Shown piece by piece: positions 45,471 through 56,155 of a DNA stretch of 64,000 nucleotides (positions are counted from its first letter, which is position 1; each line of letters opens with the position of its first letter). The position numbers and the translations under genes were made by a program. The notes beneath the pieces are model-generated. The model was given only the letters and a program-made list of their open reading frames with translations. It made no database searches and had not been told where the DNA came from. The DNA is from Schistosoma haematobium (lineage: Eukaryota > Platyhelminthes > Trematoda > Strigeidida > Schistosomatidae). Location of the stretch: the NCBI RefSeq assembly GCF_000699445.3, contig NC_067200.1, forward strand, positions 2,520,450 through 2,584,449. Direction: 5' to 3'.

Positions 45471-46020
45471 TTATTTATTTATTTATTCATGTAAACACTT
45501 AAACATTGGCACAACGAGGCTTCAAATAGATATTCGCCATATAAATCATTCGATTTGTGTGAGGGATATGATACTGATCAGGTGCCCAAATTGAAGAAGG
45601 TAATTTACTTAGGAGGCCACACTAAGAGCCTTAGACCTAGAAGTCTAATCCACAAGGTAGTGTAGTGGAGTAACGTCAGGAGATGCAGTCCCGTGGTAAG
45701 CGATGACCAATAATTCGTTCATACACTATTTGTTCCTTCCGGATTCTATAATCCATGTGTACGATTTGTGTGGAATGAGGGTTTTCCAACTACTCTGGGT
45801 GGACTGTCTGTATCCACCATCCCGGTTAAAGGGATGGACATTCGTTTTTCGTCCTCTCAATTTGTTAAACAACTCCGTGGATGAGAGAAGGTAGTTAGTA
45901 GGAATTTCCTGTCAGTGGCTGTATACACGTGATCATTTGAGAGCATTTCGAGATGAAGAGTTGGCTCTCTCCACTCTCGATCGTACCAGGGCATTTAAGG
46001 GTCATTCTATTATGCTAAAC
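45471..46020 (-). mobile_element. (TAAA)-tailed retroposon of about 530 bp
   Basis: TTATTTATTTATTTATTCATG tail block at the left; the copy ends at CGATCGTACCAGGGCATT. A run of ten C follows at 46019-46028. Confidence 0.65.
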
Positions 46021-46029
46021 CCCCCCCCT

Positions 46030-46150
46030 AACTGAAGTTTGTGCTGATGATGTCGTTCAGAAGAACGACAAAAGCTCTACGAACAAATCATCCAGCTTAG
46101 AGAACAAAATTCCATCAAAATCATTCACCTGAGCTACAAATCTTCACCAT
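46030..46150 (+). mobile_element. Penelope-like 3' fragment with hammerhead-like core
   Basis: CTGATGA at 46044-46050, stem II GTCGTT/AACGAC (46052-46057, 46064-46069), then AAAA in place of GAAA, so the core is broken at one base. Continues through the 3' block CACCTGAGCTACAAATCTTC. Confidence 0.6.
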
Positions 46151-46474
46151 CGTAGATGAATTATATTCAATGATTGTAATCTCTATTCATATGAAAAGTA
46201 TAATAGTCTAATCAAAACTTCATTTGTTGAATATTTTGTTCTAACCTCGAATGCCTCATATGTGACCATAGGAGATATAATTTTAGTTAACGTCAGTCTA
46301 TAATGATGTTACGTTTATATCAAACCACACATTAAACAGATTTACAAGATAATATTTAACTATATCAGTGGCTTTATTGTATTACATGAATTGATATAGC
46401 AGCCATATATACAAATCGTTTTGTTTCGATGATCGGCATTGATTCTACTATGAAGTTGTTGAAAAAAAATCTGT

Positions 46475-46745
46475 ATGATGTTGTGGAGATTGGTAAGTTT
46501 TTTTTATTGAGAACATGAATCGATCGATGTTGGACCACCATTGAAAACCTGGAAACCTTGAACGGCCGTTTCGTCCTAGTATGGGACTCCTCAGCAGTGC
46601 GTATCCACGATCCCCCACGCTGGATTCGAACTCACGACTCAACATCTAGACCACTGAACCAGCTGGTATCCGACGATATTCACGTCTAATTTTCATCGAT
46701 CCACGAATCTTTAAATCAATCAATTCATGATCTCAATCGAAAGAA
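46475..46745 (-). mobile_element. SINE-B copy just upstream of exon B
   Basis: Ribozyme core, stem II and stem III are perfect (CTGAGGA, GTCC/GGAC, ACGGCCGT), but the cleavage triplet is GTT and stem I is broken (GCACTG/CAAGGT). The head at about 46600-46670 is shortened. It ends about 100 bp before exon B. Confidence 0.7.
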
Positions 46746-46841
46746 AATCTTTCCAGTTCAATTTATGAAACATTCCTTATTTTGTTATAAACGAAAAGGC
46801 ACATTTAAAATTCTTTCATATCATATTTAATTTGATTACAG

Positions 46842-47036
46842 TTGAAGTTACAAGATGATGAATTTTGGAATCCTCGTTTATTAATTGATAATGCTGAAGG
46901 TGAACCAATTGAAATAGTTAGTCATGAAGTAGAATTTATAGAACCAGATTTTGAAGCATATCTTGTAGAGAAACGACGAATTAAAGGTATCTTTCATGAA
47001 ACATTGGAATTAAGACATTTCCCATTTGATTGTCAG
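46842..47036 (+). CDS. Ligand-gated ion channel exon B (ligand-binding core, Cys-loop region)
   Basis: The exon has 65 codons, phase 0, with ATTACAG acceptor and TGTCAG|GTAATT donor. It contains DEFWNPRLLIDN, equivalent to the W-x-P-x-L-x-x-x-N segment of the family, then RIKGIFHETLELRHFPFDCQ. The HFPFD motif marks the Cys-loop position. In nicotinic-type receptors cysteines flank this motif six residues before HFPFD and four residues after its D. Here those positions are E (exon B) and L (first residues of exon C), so the disulfide is absent; the C in FPFDC is at a different position. A TTC microsatellite lies just downstream in the intron. Confidence 0.88.
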
Positions 47037-47068
47037 GTAATTTAACGAAAGAGTTTTGTCATTTTTCC

Positions 47069-47103
47069 CTTCTTCTTCTTCTTCTTCTTCTTCTTCTTCT
47101 TTG
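47069..47103 (+). repeat. (TTC)n microsatellite
   Basis: About eleven TTC units, 33 bp after the exon B donor. Confidence 0.9.
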
Positions 47104-47231
47104 TCTTCTATAACATTTACTAATGTTAATAATATGGGTTTATTAAAGTGTTTATAAATGTATAATGTTATACAATAATAGTATTGTGCAAATGTTCCAT
47201 AGATGATAGAGTTGATTTGTAGCTTAAATCG

Positions 47232-47370
47232 ATGCTTTTGATGGAGTTTTATTCTCTAATCTGGATGGTTTGGTTGTGAAGCTTTCATTTTCATTGTGAA
47301 AGACATCATCAGCGTAAACGTCAGATAGAAGGACTTCAATCCATTCAGCTAAGAGTATAAAACTTCATCA
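47232..47370 (-). mobile_element. Penelope-like 3' fragment with hammerhead-like core
   Basis: Minus strand CTGATGA (47312-47306) and GAAA (47286-47283) are both kept; the stem II between them (TGTCTTTC…GAAAAT) is weakly paired. Confidence 0.55.
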
Positions 47371-47451
47371 AAATGTTTTATAATTTAATTCCATTTAATA
47401 ATTGTTTATATGTAGAAAATAATTAAATAAGAATCTATATTATCGACTTGC

Positions 47452-47865
47452 TTACTTGCTGACATACATTTGTTATTCCTTTTGAAGGAGCATAGGTCGT
47501 CCACCAACACTCTTCATCGAATTACATCCTTGATAGTCTTTTCCAATTGGTTCCAGTTGCTATTCATTCTTTTTTGTTCTTCGGTCTTCTTCTTTTAGAA
47601 CTTGCTTCGTGATACAGTTTGGTGATTTTCGCAATATGTGTTCTATCGACTTTCAACATCTTTTCCTGATTTCCACTTCAACTGAAAGTTGATTTGTTCT
47701 CTCCCATAGTAGGCTATTGTTGATGGTATTGTTCATAACTACTTATACTTTCTTAATGATGGTTGTAGTAGTTCTCCACATTTCAGCTCTATACAATAGG
47801 ACTGTGTTGACGTTCGTATTGAAGATTGTGACTTTGATATTGGTTGAGAGACAGTTGTTTTGAGT
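47452..47865 (-). mobile_element. RTE/SR2-like LINE fragment
   Basis: Minus-strand 3' end with several deletions. The block GTTGTAGTAGTTCTCCACAT encodes the TWRTTTTI-like segment. Confidence 0.65.
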
Positions 47866-48069
47866 GAATTAGTTGATGATGATCTATTCGAAATCATGCT
47901 ATTCACATCAAGCACATTGGTTATGCTCAAAATATACAGAATTATTAAAATGAATACGTCTGAATACTTTAAGTATGACTGTCTAAATTATTCAGATATT
48001 TCTTAGTATTATAACAAGTTCTGTACCTCTATATACAAAATATTTCGTTGATAGGTGTATATAGAAAAA

Positions 48070-48550
48070 GCAACGCAATTGATTGATCACTAGGTGGTGA
48101 TCAATATCATGTGGATCAGGTCCTTCTTAGTGAAAATTGAATGCTATCGACCAAGTTGCAATGTAGTCACTAGCCTAGGTGACTCAACATTGTGTGTACT
48201 GTGTTGAGGTAAGATGATGGTTGGAGGTAATCAATAGGAAGCCCTGAACCTTGGTTTCGTGCTGCTTGGCACTCATCAGCATAGTGTACCTGTAATCTTG
48301 AAGGGACTGATGCTCCCTGACGGATTCGATCCCGGATCAACCAGCTTCACAGTCAGAGACGTTACTACAGAGCTGTCTGAGCCGCGACTGACCTTCTGTA
48401 TGACTGAGATGTATTTACAATTGATTGATCACTGGGTGGTGATCAATATCATGTTAATCAAGTCCTTCTTAGTGCAGATCGAATCCTATCGTCCAAGCTG
48501 CAATGTATCCACTAGTCTAGATGACTCGACATTACGTGAATTATGTTGAA
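48070..48550 (-). mobile_element. SINE-C tandem copy (period 342 bp)
   Basis: CAATTGATTGATCAC occurs at 48076 and 48418, so the copy exceeds one unit. Order on the minus strand: body, head (48383-48319, TAGTAACGTC and GGATCGAATCC boxes), ribozyme 48285-48241, body again. No clear flanking duplication. Confidence 0.75.
48241..48285 (-). ncRNA. SINE-C hammerhead, weakened cleavage site
   Basis: Minus strand: core CTGATGA, stem II GTGC/GCAC and GAAAC are intact. Stem III is ACCAAGGT (three pairs) and the cleavage triplet is GTT rather than GTC. Stem I (ACTATG/CAGGGC) is poor. Core intact, activity uncertain. Confidence 0.7.
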
Positions 48551-49022
48551 ATAAATATGGTGTCATGTGTCAAAATAATTCGTTTCAATTATCAAAATTC
48601 AGCAACATATCAGATTGTTTATCACAGTTATGCACTCAGTCTTTCATCGTCCATTTACATCTATTCTATATTCCGCAACCTATGCTAACTGTAGACTGTC
48701 TTCTGTAGCTTCTATTCTAGTCTCACAATTATTCGCAACTCGCAGTGTTTTTGGCTTTACGAGACTCCTGTCTTCGGCTACCGACTGTGGAAACTTCCGT
48801 ACGATCCTCAACTGACTACCACTTGTAAACAATCTTGTGAGTAGTGTCCATCACATTAGTCATGGCTAGTAATTTTTCTTACACAGGTGCGCGTAATTTT
48901 GGATACTATTAGTTTAAGCTTTCCTGCCTATTCATTATCTTAACTTAATACACTCTGAATACTTACCTACCATAATATGATTAGACTATTTAGTCCATTT
49001 AGTTAAACGTTTAATTTCAGAA
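48551..49022. other. Unassigned intron sequence
   Basis: No repeat family or exon recognised. Confidence 0.4.
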
Positions 49023-49505
49023 GAGGGTTTTGTGGATATTATAGTAATTTTATTCGTTGAATTCATGAGCCAATTGAAGTTAGACTACCATGAAAAACCT
49101 AGAAGCATTGGACGGTCGTCTCGTCCTAGCATGGGACTTCTCAGCAGTGCACATCCACGATCTCGCACCGCGAGATTCAAACCCAGGACCTATCGATCTC
49201 GCACGTGAACATTTAACCTCCAGACCACTGGGCCGGCCGGTATCTAACAATGTTAATTTCTAACTTCAACCAATCCACAACACTGTGCGACCGTTTATCA
49301 TTGTCTTTAGTGCGTTACTGTCTCACAACAGACACAGTTTGACTCCACTGGTCACAACTATTCACTAGAATTCCAGGAAACACATTTTGAAGAGTTCTGT
49401 AATAGGACGAAACGGCCATACAGTGCTTCCAGGTTTTCCATGGTAGTGTAGCTTTAATCAGCCCATGAATTCGATCATTAAATTACTACCACTTCCACAA
49501 ACCTT
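49023..49505. mobile_element. SINE-B extended copy with inverted end
   Basis: Minus unit 49023-49395 (ribozyme core CTGAGAA, tRNA-like head about 49165-49240) joined to a short + part (49395-49505) beginning inside the ribozyme. Ends about 60 bp before exon C. Confidence 0.7.
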
Positions 49506-49566
49506 CATTACACTTGTTTAAAAACTCTTAATTCTGTGCTAATTTTTTTCCTATACTAAATATAAG

Positions 49567-49701
49567 GATCTATCCGTTACAATCACATGTGATCGTACAA
49601 CAGATGAAGTGGAATTAGTTGCTTCACCAACAGAAGTTAGTCAAGTTGATGTAAGATGTGCAGCTGACAGTCAAGAATGGAAAATATTTCATCATGTCGA
49701 T
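49567..49701 (+). CDS. Ligand-gated ion channel exon C (β7-β9)
   Basis: The exon has 45 codons, phase 0, acceptor AAATATAAG and donor GAT|GTAAGT. It begins DLSVTITCDRTTDEVELV, giving FPFDCQ-DLSVTI across the junction with exon B, as expected for the family (FPFDxQ-DLS). It ends AADSQEWKIFHHVD, which includes the W residue often found in the loop F/β9 region. Two cysteines occur (TCDR and RCAAD), but neither is at the canonical Cys-loop position. A 480-bp retroelement sits 24 bp after the exon end (49726-50205), with a duplicated flank that starts inside the donor region. Confidence 0.85.
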
Positions 49702-49725
49702 GTAAGTTGATAATCTATTTATTTG

Positions 49726-50205
49726 TAGTGTCGGTCATTATATGAATCCTATATATCTTATTCTATCTTTTGGACAGGCCAATCCAATCATTCTATTTGA
49801 GTCATATTTTGACCTTGTTGATTATTCGTTTATCAATCTTGACTGTTTTTATATGAGCGTATTTAGGTGTATACTTCTTATCCTATTCATCACATATCTG
49901 TAGCTTATTTTTGTGTGATTATAAATATTGATGAACGCTTGATTAAATGTAGTTGACTTACCCGCCATCACCACTGCTTGTCGTTTCACTTTCCTCTATT
50001 GCATTCTCGTTATTTGATTTATTTAATTCCGTTATTCACTCAACGCGATTTAAGTCGATGATTACGTACGAGGATAAGCGACATATACTTTACGACAATA
50101 ATCATCCATACGATCTACTTGAATTCAGATCCCGGGCCAGCAAAGTCAAGAGCCTGTCGACAAACATCGTCCGATCGAAATGACAACAAAATAAAAGGCC
50201 ACCAA
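49726..50205 (+). mobile_element. LTR-like element next to exon C donor
   Basis: 480 bp flanked by a 22-bp direct repeat, AAGTTGATAATCTATTTATT plus TG at 49704-49725 and a one-mismatch copy at 50206-50227. TATA-like TATAAATATTGATG at about 49922. A 76-codon ORF (49953-50183) has no recognisable domain. Related to 29318-29765. Confidence 0.65.
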
Positions 50206-50404
50206 AAGTTGATAATCTATTCATTTGTTCAAATTTGAATTGTCTTCAATTGATGAATATTGAAAAAAATAAAGACAATTTACAACCCGTGTGGATGCTT
50301 TCATTGATAGAAGTTCATATAAATTAAACGGTCTAGAATAATGGTATGGTCTAATAATATGGTCTAGAATAACAGTTATGGTTACTTATTTAAGCTGTTT
50401 AGAA

Positions 50405-50525
50405 TAGAGATTTGTGGAGATTTCAGTAATTTAAACTAGATCGTTATTGAAAACCTGAAACCACTAGACGGCCGTTTTGTTCTAATAAAGGACTATTTAG
50501 TTCAACAAAACACAAAATCAATTTT
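50405..50525 (-). mobile_element. SINE-B fragment
   Basis: Minus-strand 3' end to the ribozyme stem III/II region (CTAGACGGCCGTTTTGTTC). Confidence 0.55.
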
Positions 50526-50544
50526 TGATGAGAAATCATATTTT

Positions 50545-50930
50545 TAAACAAAGATGGATGGTAGCTAGTAGTGGAATCTAGGATGTGCGTTTCATCCTAT
50601 CTGAAACTCATCAACTGAGTGTACTTGAATCTAAGAGTTAATGTTCACTCTGGAAGTCAAACCCAGTAGCATTCGCTTCCAATGCCATTGTGTTATCTAC
50701 TTAGATACTGAGTTCTGATGCCTTATGCAATAAGGTAAAGTCTAAATTCACTTGATATTGTTTGCTTGTATCTTCCTATTGATGTTTAGGACTACAATTG
50801 ATCAGTCTGTTGTTGGCGATATCAAGGCAGTCCTTACAGGATGCACATATGTCAACATGAGATTGATCAATTAGTAGTCCTAAACAATAAAATACGAAGA
50901 TATAAGGTAACAAAACCAAGTGAACTCAAT
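50545..50930. mobile_element. Smα snapback copy
   Basis: Minus-strand unit (50545 to about 50820) with decayed ribozyme, fused to + strand 3' part (about 50820-50930, ending ACCAAGTGAACTC). The outer ends are the same as in 5634-5886 and 41576-41978. Confidence 0.65.
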
Positions 50931-51234
50931 AAAGAAAACATGCATCTTACACAAAATATCAAACTACATAAATACGATTACATTTCGCATACGAGAATAA
51001 TAATAATGAAACAATGCTATCAATAATCTTATTCACTGTTATCTATTTCATCGCATTAGGGAATCCTTAGCACCTGTTATGTAATACTATGACAAACTTC
51101 TCTTTTGCATGCATTCAAATTGTAATCAATCCAACTTTACTTTAGAAATGTCAGTTTCTAACAGTTTAGCTGATACAAACTAGATCCCTATCCAATCAAT
51201 ACTGTATATGACTAATACATTAAAGCAAAAAAGG

Positions 51235-51975
51235 ATCTAGAACACGCCTTTCATCCTATTCGCTATTCTTCAATTGCGTGTACATACATACCAGAGCTGA
51301 TTTCCACTAAGAGACTCGAACTAAGTACCGTTCGATTCAAACGCTATCACACAAACAAGTCACTAATTGAACTCAATGGCAAAGTGAATAACTCGATAGG
51401 ATTTAAAACTAATGGTACTAGATCCCAGTCTCAAGGTGATGCACTATTGGGCATGTTAGATCCTCAGAACTCACTTGGTAAATACCTTATTTTTGTAACT
51501 TTATTTTGAAAATTTTAATTTCTTATTTTCGTGCCAAAAGCGCTCATTTTCACATTCGTTGTATGCTATTTTGTAACGCTTCCCAAGGACGGTTTTGTGC
51601 TGTATATATACGTTTTATTTGTGCTTGTTGTCATTGCTTGTGCTTCTGGCTGCTTGCGGAATATAGTCCCCTGTTCGAACTTGAACTTCTTTCTCTAGTT
51701 AACAGGGTTAAGACGCATCAGAATAGCTAGTTTATTACACTTTGGTCACAGAGTTTTTGTTCCGTTCTCAGACTGGGTGAACTCGTAATCACTTCAAACA
51801 TAGCATGCACGTACATCCAACTGACAAGTCCCAAGCAGAATAAAAGTGCTATCCTAGATTTTACTGTTAGCCATATCGTTTATTCCGATCAACTTGTGTC
51901 ATAATGGCTATATCAAAGCAACTTGTAGAGGATACATATATACCAATCAAGACCAATTAAATCTCAATCAGAAAC
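51235..51975. mobile_element. Smα copy split by a solo LTR
   Basis: Minus ribozyme remnant at 51240-51300, + strand head to 51444, then after the LTR the ribozyme remnant CTGACAAGTCCC (51829) and 3' part to about 51975. The LTR 51445-51805 interrupts the + unit. Confidence 0.65.
51445..51805 (+). mobile_element. Solo LTR inserted in Smα
   Basis: 361 bp, ends TATTGGGCATG…CATAGCA, flanked by TGCAC at 51440-51444 and 51806-51810. Same family as 22605-23018, with about 50 bp deleted. TATA-like TATATATACG at about 51603. Confidence 0.7.
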
Positions 51976-52044
51976 ATCAGTCACAAGATAATCCAGAACT
52001 ATATCAAATTTAATTCAATATTCATATGTCTTTTAATCAAATGA

Positions 52045-52200
52045 TAAGAGTCAAGACTATAATTTATGAACGAACCAATCAGATTTAAGATAACAGATCA
52101 TAGATTTTAGCGCGAAATTCATTCATTCATTCATTTGTCTTAATAATGTTTTTTGGAATTTCAGCTGATGTCAGTTTATGATAAGTTGGTGAACATTCTC
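52045..52200. mobile_element. MITE fragment
   Basis: One end only (GACTATAATTTATGAACG…); the other end is missing. 52200-52674 is unassigned. Confidence 0.5.
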
Positions 52201-52674
52201 AAGATCACTACAGTATCCCATAGTATTATATCTTTGTATACTTTGAGTTTCTGTTATATGATACGTCTTCTATCTGGTCATATAGACAGCGACTATCCAA
52301 CATTTCCCTATACTTAGAAAGGTTTTTAAACTCTTGAAAGAAAACTGAAGACAGAACATTCAAAAGAGCTGTTATTACGAATGTTCATATATAAAAAACA
52401 AATGTATTTTATAGAACATATGTGACTTTGAAGTCCTACAAGCTTATGGAGACATGCTCAATTCTTTAAAAATGCTCACTTGTTAAATAATCAAGATGAT
52501 GAAAACATAATCATTCAATTCTTAGGTTATTATTAGAAGTTTCTAAAGAACATTGATTAGTCGGAGCACTTTTGACACTGTTCCTGTATTCTGAAGAATT
52601 GTTTAAGTAATTATAAAAGGGCTAACAATATAATTACTGATAATTATTTCATCAAATGGATCATTTCAATCATC

Positions 52675-53950
52675 CGCATGGGATTGTTGAGATTATTAAG
52701 TTTTTGATTAAGATCACGAACTGATTGATGTTAGACCAGCATCGAAAAACTGGAAGCACTGGAAAGGCTAACTTACGCTTTTTACTCCCAATGGAGAATA
52801 AGCCAACGACCAGCATTCTACAACCCAATCTGTACTGCACCTTCCTTTCGAGTTCTATCCAACTGTTGTTCATTAATCTTTCTATGTCTGTCTCCATTTC
52901 CCGGCGTAATGTGTTCTTTGGTCTTCCTCTTTTCCTTTGACCTTCAGGATTCCATGTGAGGGCTTGTCTTGTGACGCAGTTGGGTGCTTTCCCCAATGTG
53001 TGTCCTATCCACTTCCAGCGCTTCTTCCTGATTTCTTTCTCCACTGGGATCTTGTTTGTTCTCTCTCACAGTAGGTTGTTGCTGATAGTGTCTGGTCAAC
53101 GGATCTGAAGATATTTGTGTAGAAAACTGTTAACAAACACTTGTATCTTTTGGATGATGGCTTTCGTAGTTCTCCAAGTTTCCGCCCCATGCATTAGAAC
53201 TATCTTGACATTTTTATTGAAAGTCCTGACCTTGGTGTTGGTTGACGGACTGTTGTTTTGAGTTCTAGATGTTCTTCAGTTGTAGATATGCTGCTCTTGC
53301 TTTGCCCACCCACGCTTTCACATTTGCATCAGATCCATCGTGTTCATCAATGATGCTGTCCAGATATGTAAAGGATTTTATATCTTCCAAATCTTCTCCC
53401 TCAAGTGTGATTGGATTGGTGCATGCTGTGTTGTATCGGAGAATCTTGCTTTTACCTTTGTGTATGTTGAGACCTACTACTGCTGAGGCTGCTGCTACAC
53501 TGGTCGTCTTCTCCCGCATTTATTATTACGTGTGAGATAGAAGAACCAGATCATCTGTGAAGTGTAGCTCGTCCTACTGCATCCTAGCTGTCCACGTATC
53601 CCATGCTTCCTCCCAGATGTTGACGTCTTCATGATCCAGTTGATCACCAGACGAAAGAGAAAGGGTGAGAGTAAGCAACCTTGCCTGACACCGGTCTTTA
53701 CTTCGAACGAGTCTGTCATCTATCCACTGGATGAACGTGTCACTCCATCACAGGACTCCTCAACAGTATTTATCCACGATCCCACTCTCTGGATTCAGTC
53801 TCACATGCAAACGATTAACTATTAGACCACCAAATCGGTCGTCATCTAACAGTGTTCATGTCTAACTTCAATCAATCCACTAAATTACGCGACGACCTTT
53901 CATTGTACTAAGATAGATGATACCTGTCTCTAACCGACATGGATTGTATT
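52675..53950 (-). mobile_element. SINE-B split by RTE insertion
   Basis: Minus-strand SINE-B halves at 52675-52768 and about 53739-53950 flank the RTE fragment. The break lies in the ribozyme/stem II area, so part of the ribozyme is lost. Confidence 0.65.
52769..53738 (-). mobile_element. RTE/SR2-like LINE, longest copy in window
   Basis: 970 bp, minus strand, 5' truncated. It encodes KTGVRQGCLLSPFLFRLVIN (RT motif region), then a frameshifted catalytic-site region near 53550, LNIHKGKSKILRYNTACTNP, KSFTYLDSIIDEHDGSDANV, and the C-terminal [20 protein letters not shown] followed by [10 protein letters not shown]. The family is the likely source of enzyme for mobilising SINEs here, but this copy is dead. 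Confidence 0.85.
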
Positions 53951-54027
53951 ACGTAATCTATATAAAATCAATTCAATCTTTCATGTAATATCTTGTGTGT
54001 GTGTTTTTTTTATAATTTCTTCTTTAG

Positions 54028-54306
54028 ATTAAATCAATAGAAATTCAAACAGGTTATAGTCCTGGTACAAGTAAACGTCGTCATCCTGGTTTAGTATTTA
54101 CAAGTCGTTCAGCGCGTCGTTCTGGTTATTTTCTAGTGAATATGATATTAATTAGTTGTGTATTATGTTTATTATCATTTGCTGCATTCTCTGTACCAGC
54201 TAATGAAAATCGTTTACAATTATCATTATTATTATTATTAACTACAGTGACATTTAAATTTGCTGCATCACAAAATCTTCCAAAAATTTCATATTTAACA
54301 TATTTG
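54028..54306 (+). CDS. Ligand-gated ion channel exon D (β10, M1, M2)
   Basis: The exon has 93 codons, phase 0, with a pyrimidine-rich TTTCTTCTTTAG acceptor and TTG|GTAAGT donor. Residues 1-30 are extracellular (IKSIEIQTGYSP, then an R-rich stretch with SRSARRSGYF just before M1). M1 is about residues 35-57 (FLVNMILISCVLCLLSFAAF), then SVPANENRLQ. M2 follows (LSLLLLLTTVTFKFAA) with a leucine at the likely 9' gate position. The exon ends QNLPKISYLTYL, the M2-M3 linker. There is no PAR motif of typical GABA/glycine-type anion channels before M2; an E-N-R lies there instead. Ion selectivity is therefore uncertain. Confidence 0.9.
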
Positions 54307-54364
54307 GTAAGTAGAATTATATTGAGAATTATTGTTAAAAAAAAAACTGAGATAGATAAAGGAT

Positions 54365-54570
54365 TATAGATGTTGACTCAATGATTTAATGGGTAAGTGT
54401 TCGTGTACAAGATTGAAGGTATTGGGTCCGAATCCCGAGAGTGGAATTGTAGATGTACATTACTGAGGATTCTCATAGTAAGACGAAATGGCCAACCAGT
54501 GATTTCAGGTTTTCAATAGTGGTCTAGTATCAATCGATTCATGATCTTAATGAAAAAGATTGTATACTCG
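54365..54570 (+). mobile_element. SINE-B + copy after exon D
   Basis: Begins about 60 bp after the exon D donor. tRNA-like head (ACTCAATGATTTAATGGGTA, GGGTCCGAATCCC), decayed ribozyme (GAAAT). Confidence 0.6.
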
Positions 54571-54589
54571 TTTCATGTTGATTAATGAA

Positions 54590-54830
54590 GCATTCCAATG
54601 GTGAAGATCATGAGTCAGTTGAAGCTAGACCACCATGGAAAACCTGGAAGCACTGGGAGGCTGTTTCGTCCTATTGTGGGATTCCTCAGCAGTGTTCATC
54701 CACGACCTCGCCCCCTGCGAGACCCGAACCCAGGACCTACTGGCTTCGCGCCCGAGCACCTAACCACTAGACCACTGAGCCGGCATCCAACAGTGTTAAT
54801 GTCTAACTTCAACTAATCCACGAAGCATTC
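54590..54830 (-). mobile_element. SINE-B minus copy
   Basis: Core CTGAGGA and GAAAC are kept, but the first stem II pair and the cleavage triplet are changed. Good tRNA-like head at about 54715-54783 (B-box complement GGGTTCGGGTC). Confidence 0.7.
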
Positions 54831-54959
54831 ACTTGAAAGTTTTAATTAGTTTTGTTTACAACTTTTAACTCTAGTTGCTAGTTACTGTATGGTTAGAATC
54901 AAGTGACTTAAAGTTTAAAAATAACTATAATGTGACTACAATCGAATTATTATAATTAT

Positions 54960-55470
54960 TATTATTAGAACGCAAAGAGAAACTAAATATATATGCGTCA
55001 CACAAGTCACTTGATTTATGTGTGGGTTGTTATGCTGTCCGGGTGCCCAAATCAAAGAAGGTGGTTTACTTTTAAGGCCAATTCCGGAGACTTCGATCTT
55101 AATGTCTGATCCACAAGGTAGTGTAGTGGAGGAACGTCCGGAGATGCAGTCCCGTGGTTGCCGGTGATCAATAATTGGTTCATACATAATTTGTTAACTC
55201 AGGATCCTGGAGCTTATGTGCACCATTGGTTGAGAATCAGAGTTTTCCAACTCCCTTAGGTGGACTCTCCGTTTTCACCAACCCGGTTAAAGCGCCAGCA
55301 TTTGCTTTTCGTCCTCTGAATATCCTAAATGCACCCCGTCCTTGAGAAGGCAGTGAGTAGGACCTTTATGTGAGTGGCTGTATACGCACGGCTATGAGAG
55401 CATTTCGAGAGCGCTAGGCGAATCTCCCCACCCCCGGTTGTATCGGAGCATTAGAGGGCTTACAATCGAA
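54960..55470 (-). mobile_element. (TAAA)-tailed retroposon of about 530 bp
   Basis: Diverged copy; TTATTATTATTAGAACG at the tail side, CGGTTGTATCGGAGCATT at the other. Confidence 0.6.
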
Positions 55471-55489
55471 TACTGTTCTGATAATCATG

Positions 55490-55800
55490 ACTTTTGTAGA
55501 GATTTCTGCCCAAGTGTCACTGAGCAACAGAGAACACTAAACACTTGAGTTCAGCCGGGTCTGTTGTCGCTCAATTTCGTAAATTGATTAACGTTAAACA
55601 CTTACACCGTTGGATGCCGGCTAGCTCAGTGGTCTAAAAGTTAAGCCCTGACACATGAGACCAGGGTTCAAATCTCACAAGGTGGGATCGTGGATACGCA
55701 CTGTTGATGAGTCTCATAATAGAATGAAATGGTAGTCCAATGCTTCCGGGTTTTCCATGATGGTCTAACTTTAACTAACTCATCAATTCAACTATAAAAT
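55490..55800 (+). mobile_element. SINE-B + copy
   Basis: tRNA-like head GGCTAGCTCAGTGGTCTAAA … GGGTTCAAATC (about 55615-55675), decayed ribozyme (TTGATGA). Confidence 0.65.
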
Positions 55801-56044
55801 CTGATGTTTATTCAATTATTTCCTTGATATTTGTATAGATAAATAAATATTCAGTCCAACACTTGCTACATTCTTATACAAATAACAGACCGTCCCATTG
55901 ATAATAATGATAAGGTGTATTTGTGTATGTACATACGTGCATATGTATGTATATATGAAGATACATTAAATAAACAGAGATAAACTAAAGAGATAAAGCT
56001 TCATCTTTCCTTTATAGAGTATTTAACTTAACTGTATAATATCA

Positions 56045-56155
56045 GATGGGTTTTGTGGAGATTGTAGTATTTTCAATGGTTAAGATCATGAGTCAGTTGA
56101 AGCTAGACCACCATGGAAAACATGGAAGCACTGGACGGCCGTTTCATCCATTTGA
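56045..56155 (-). mobile_element. SINE-B 3' fragment
   Basis: GGGTTTTGTGGAGATTGTAG to ACGGCCGTTTCATCC; truncated inside the ribozyme. 55801-56044 and 56156-56637 are AT-rich without features. Confidence 0.65.
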
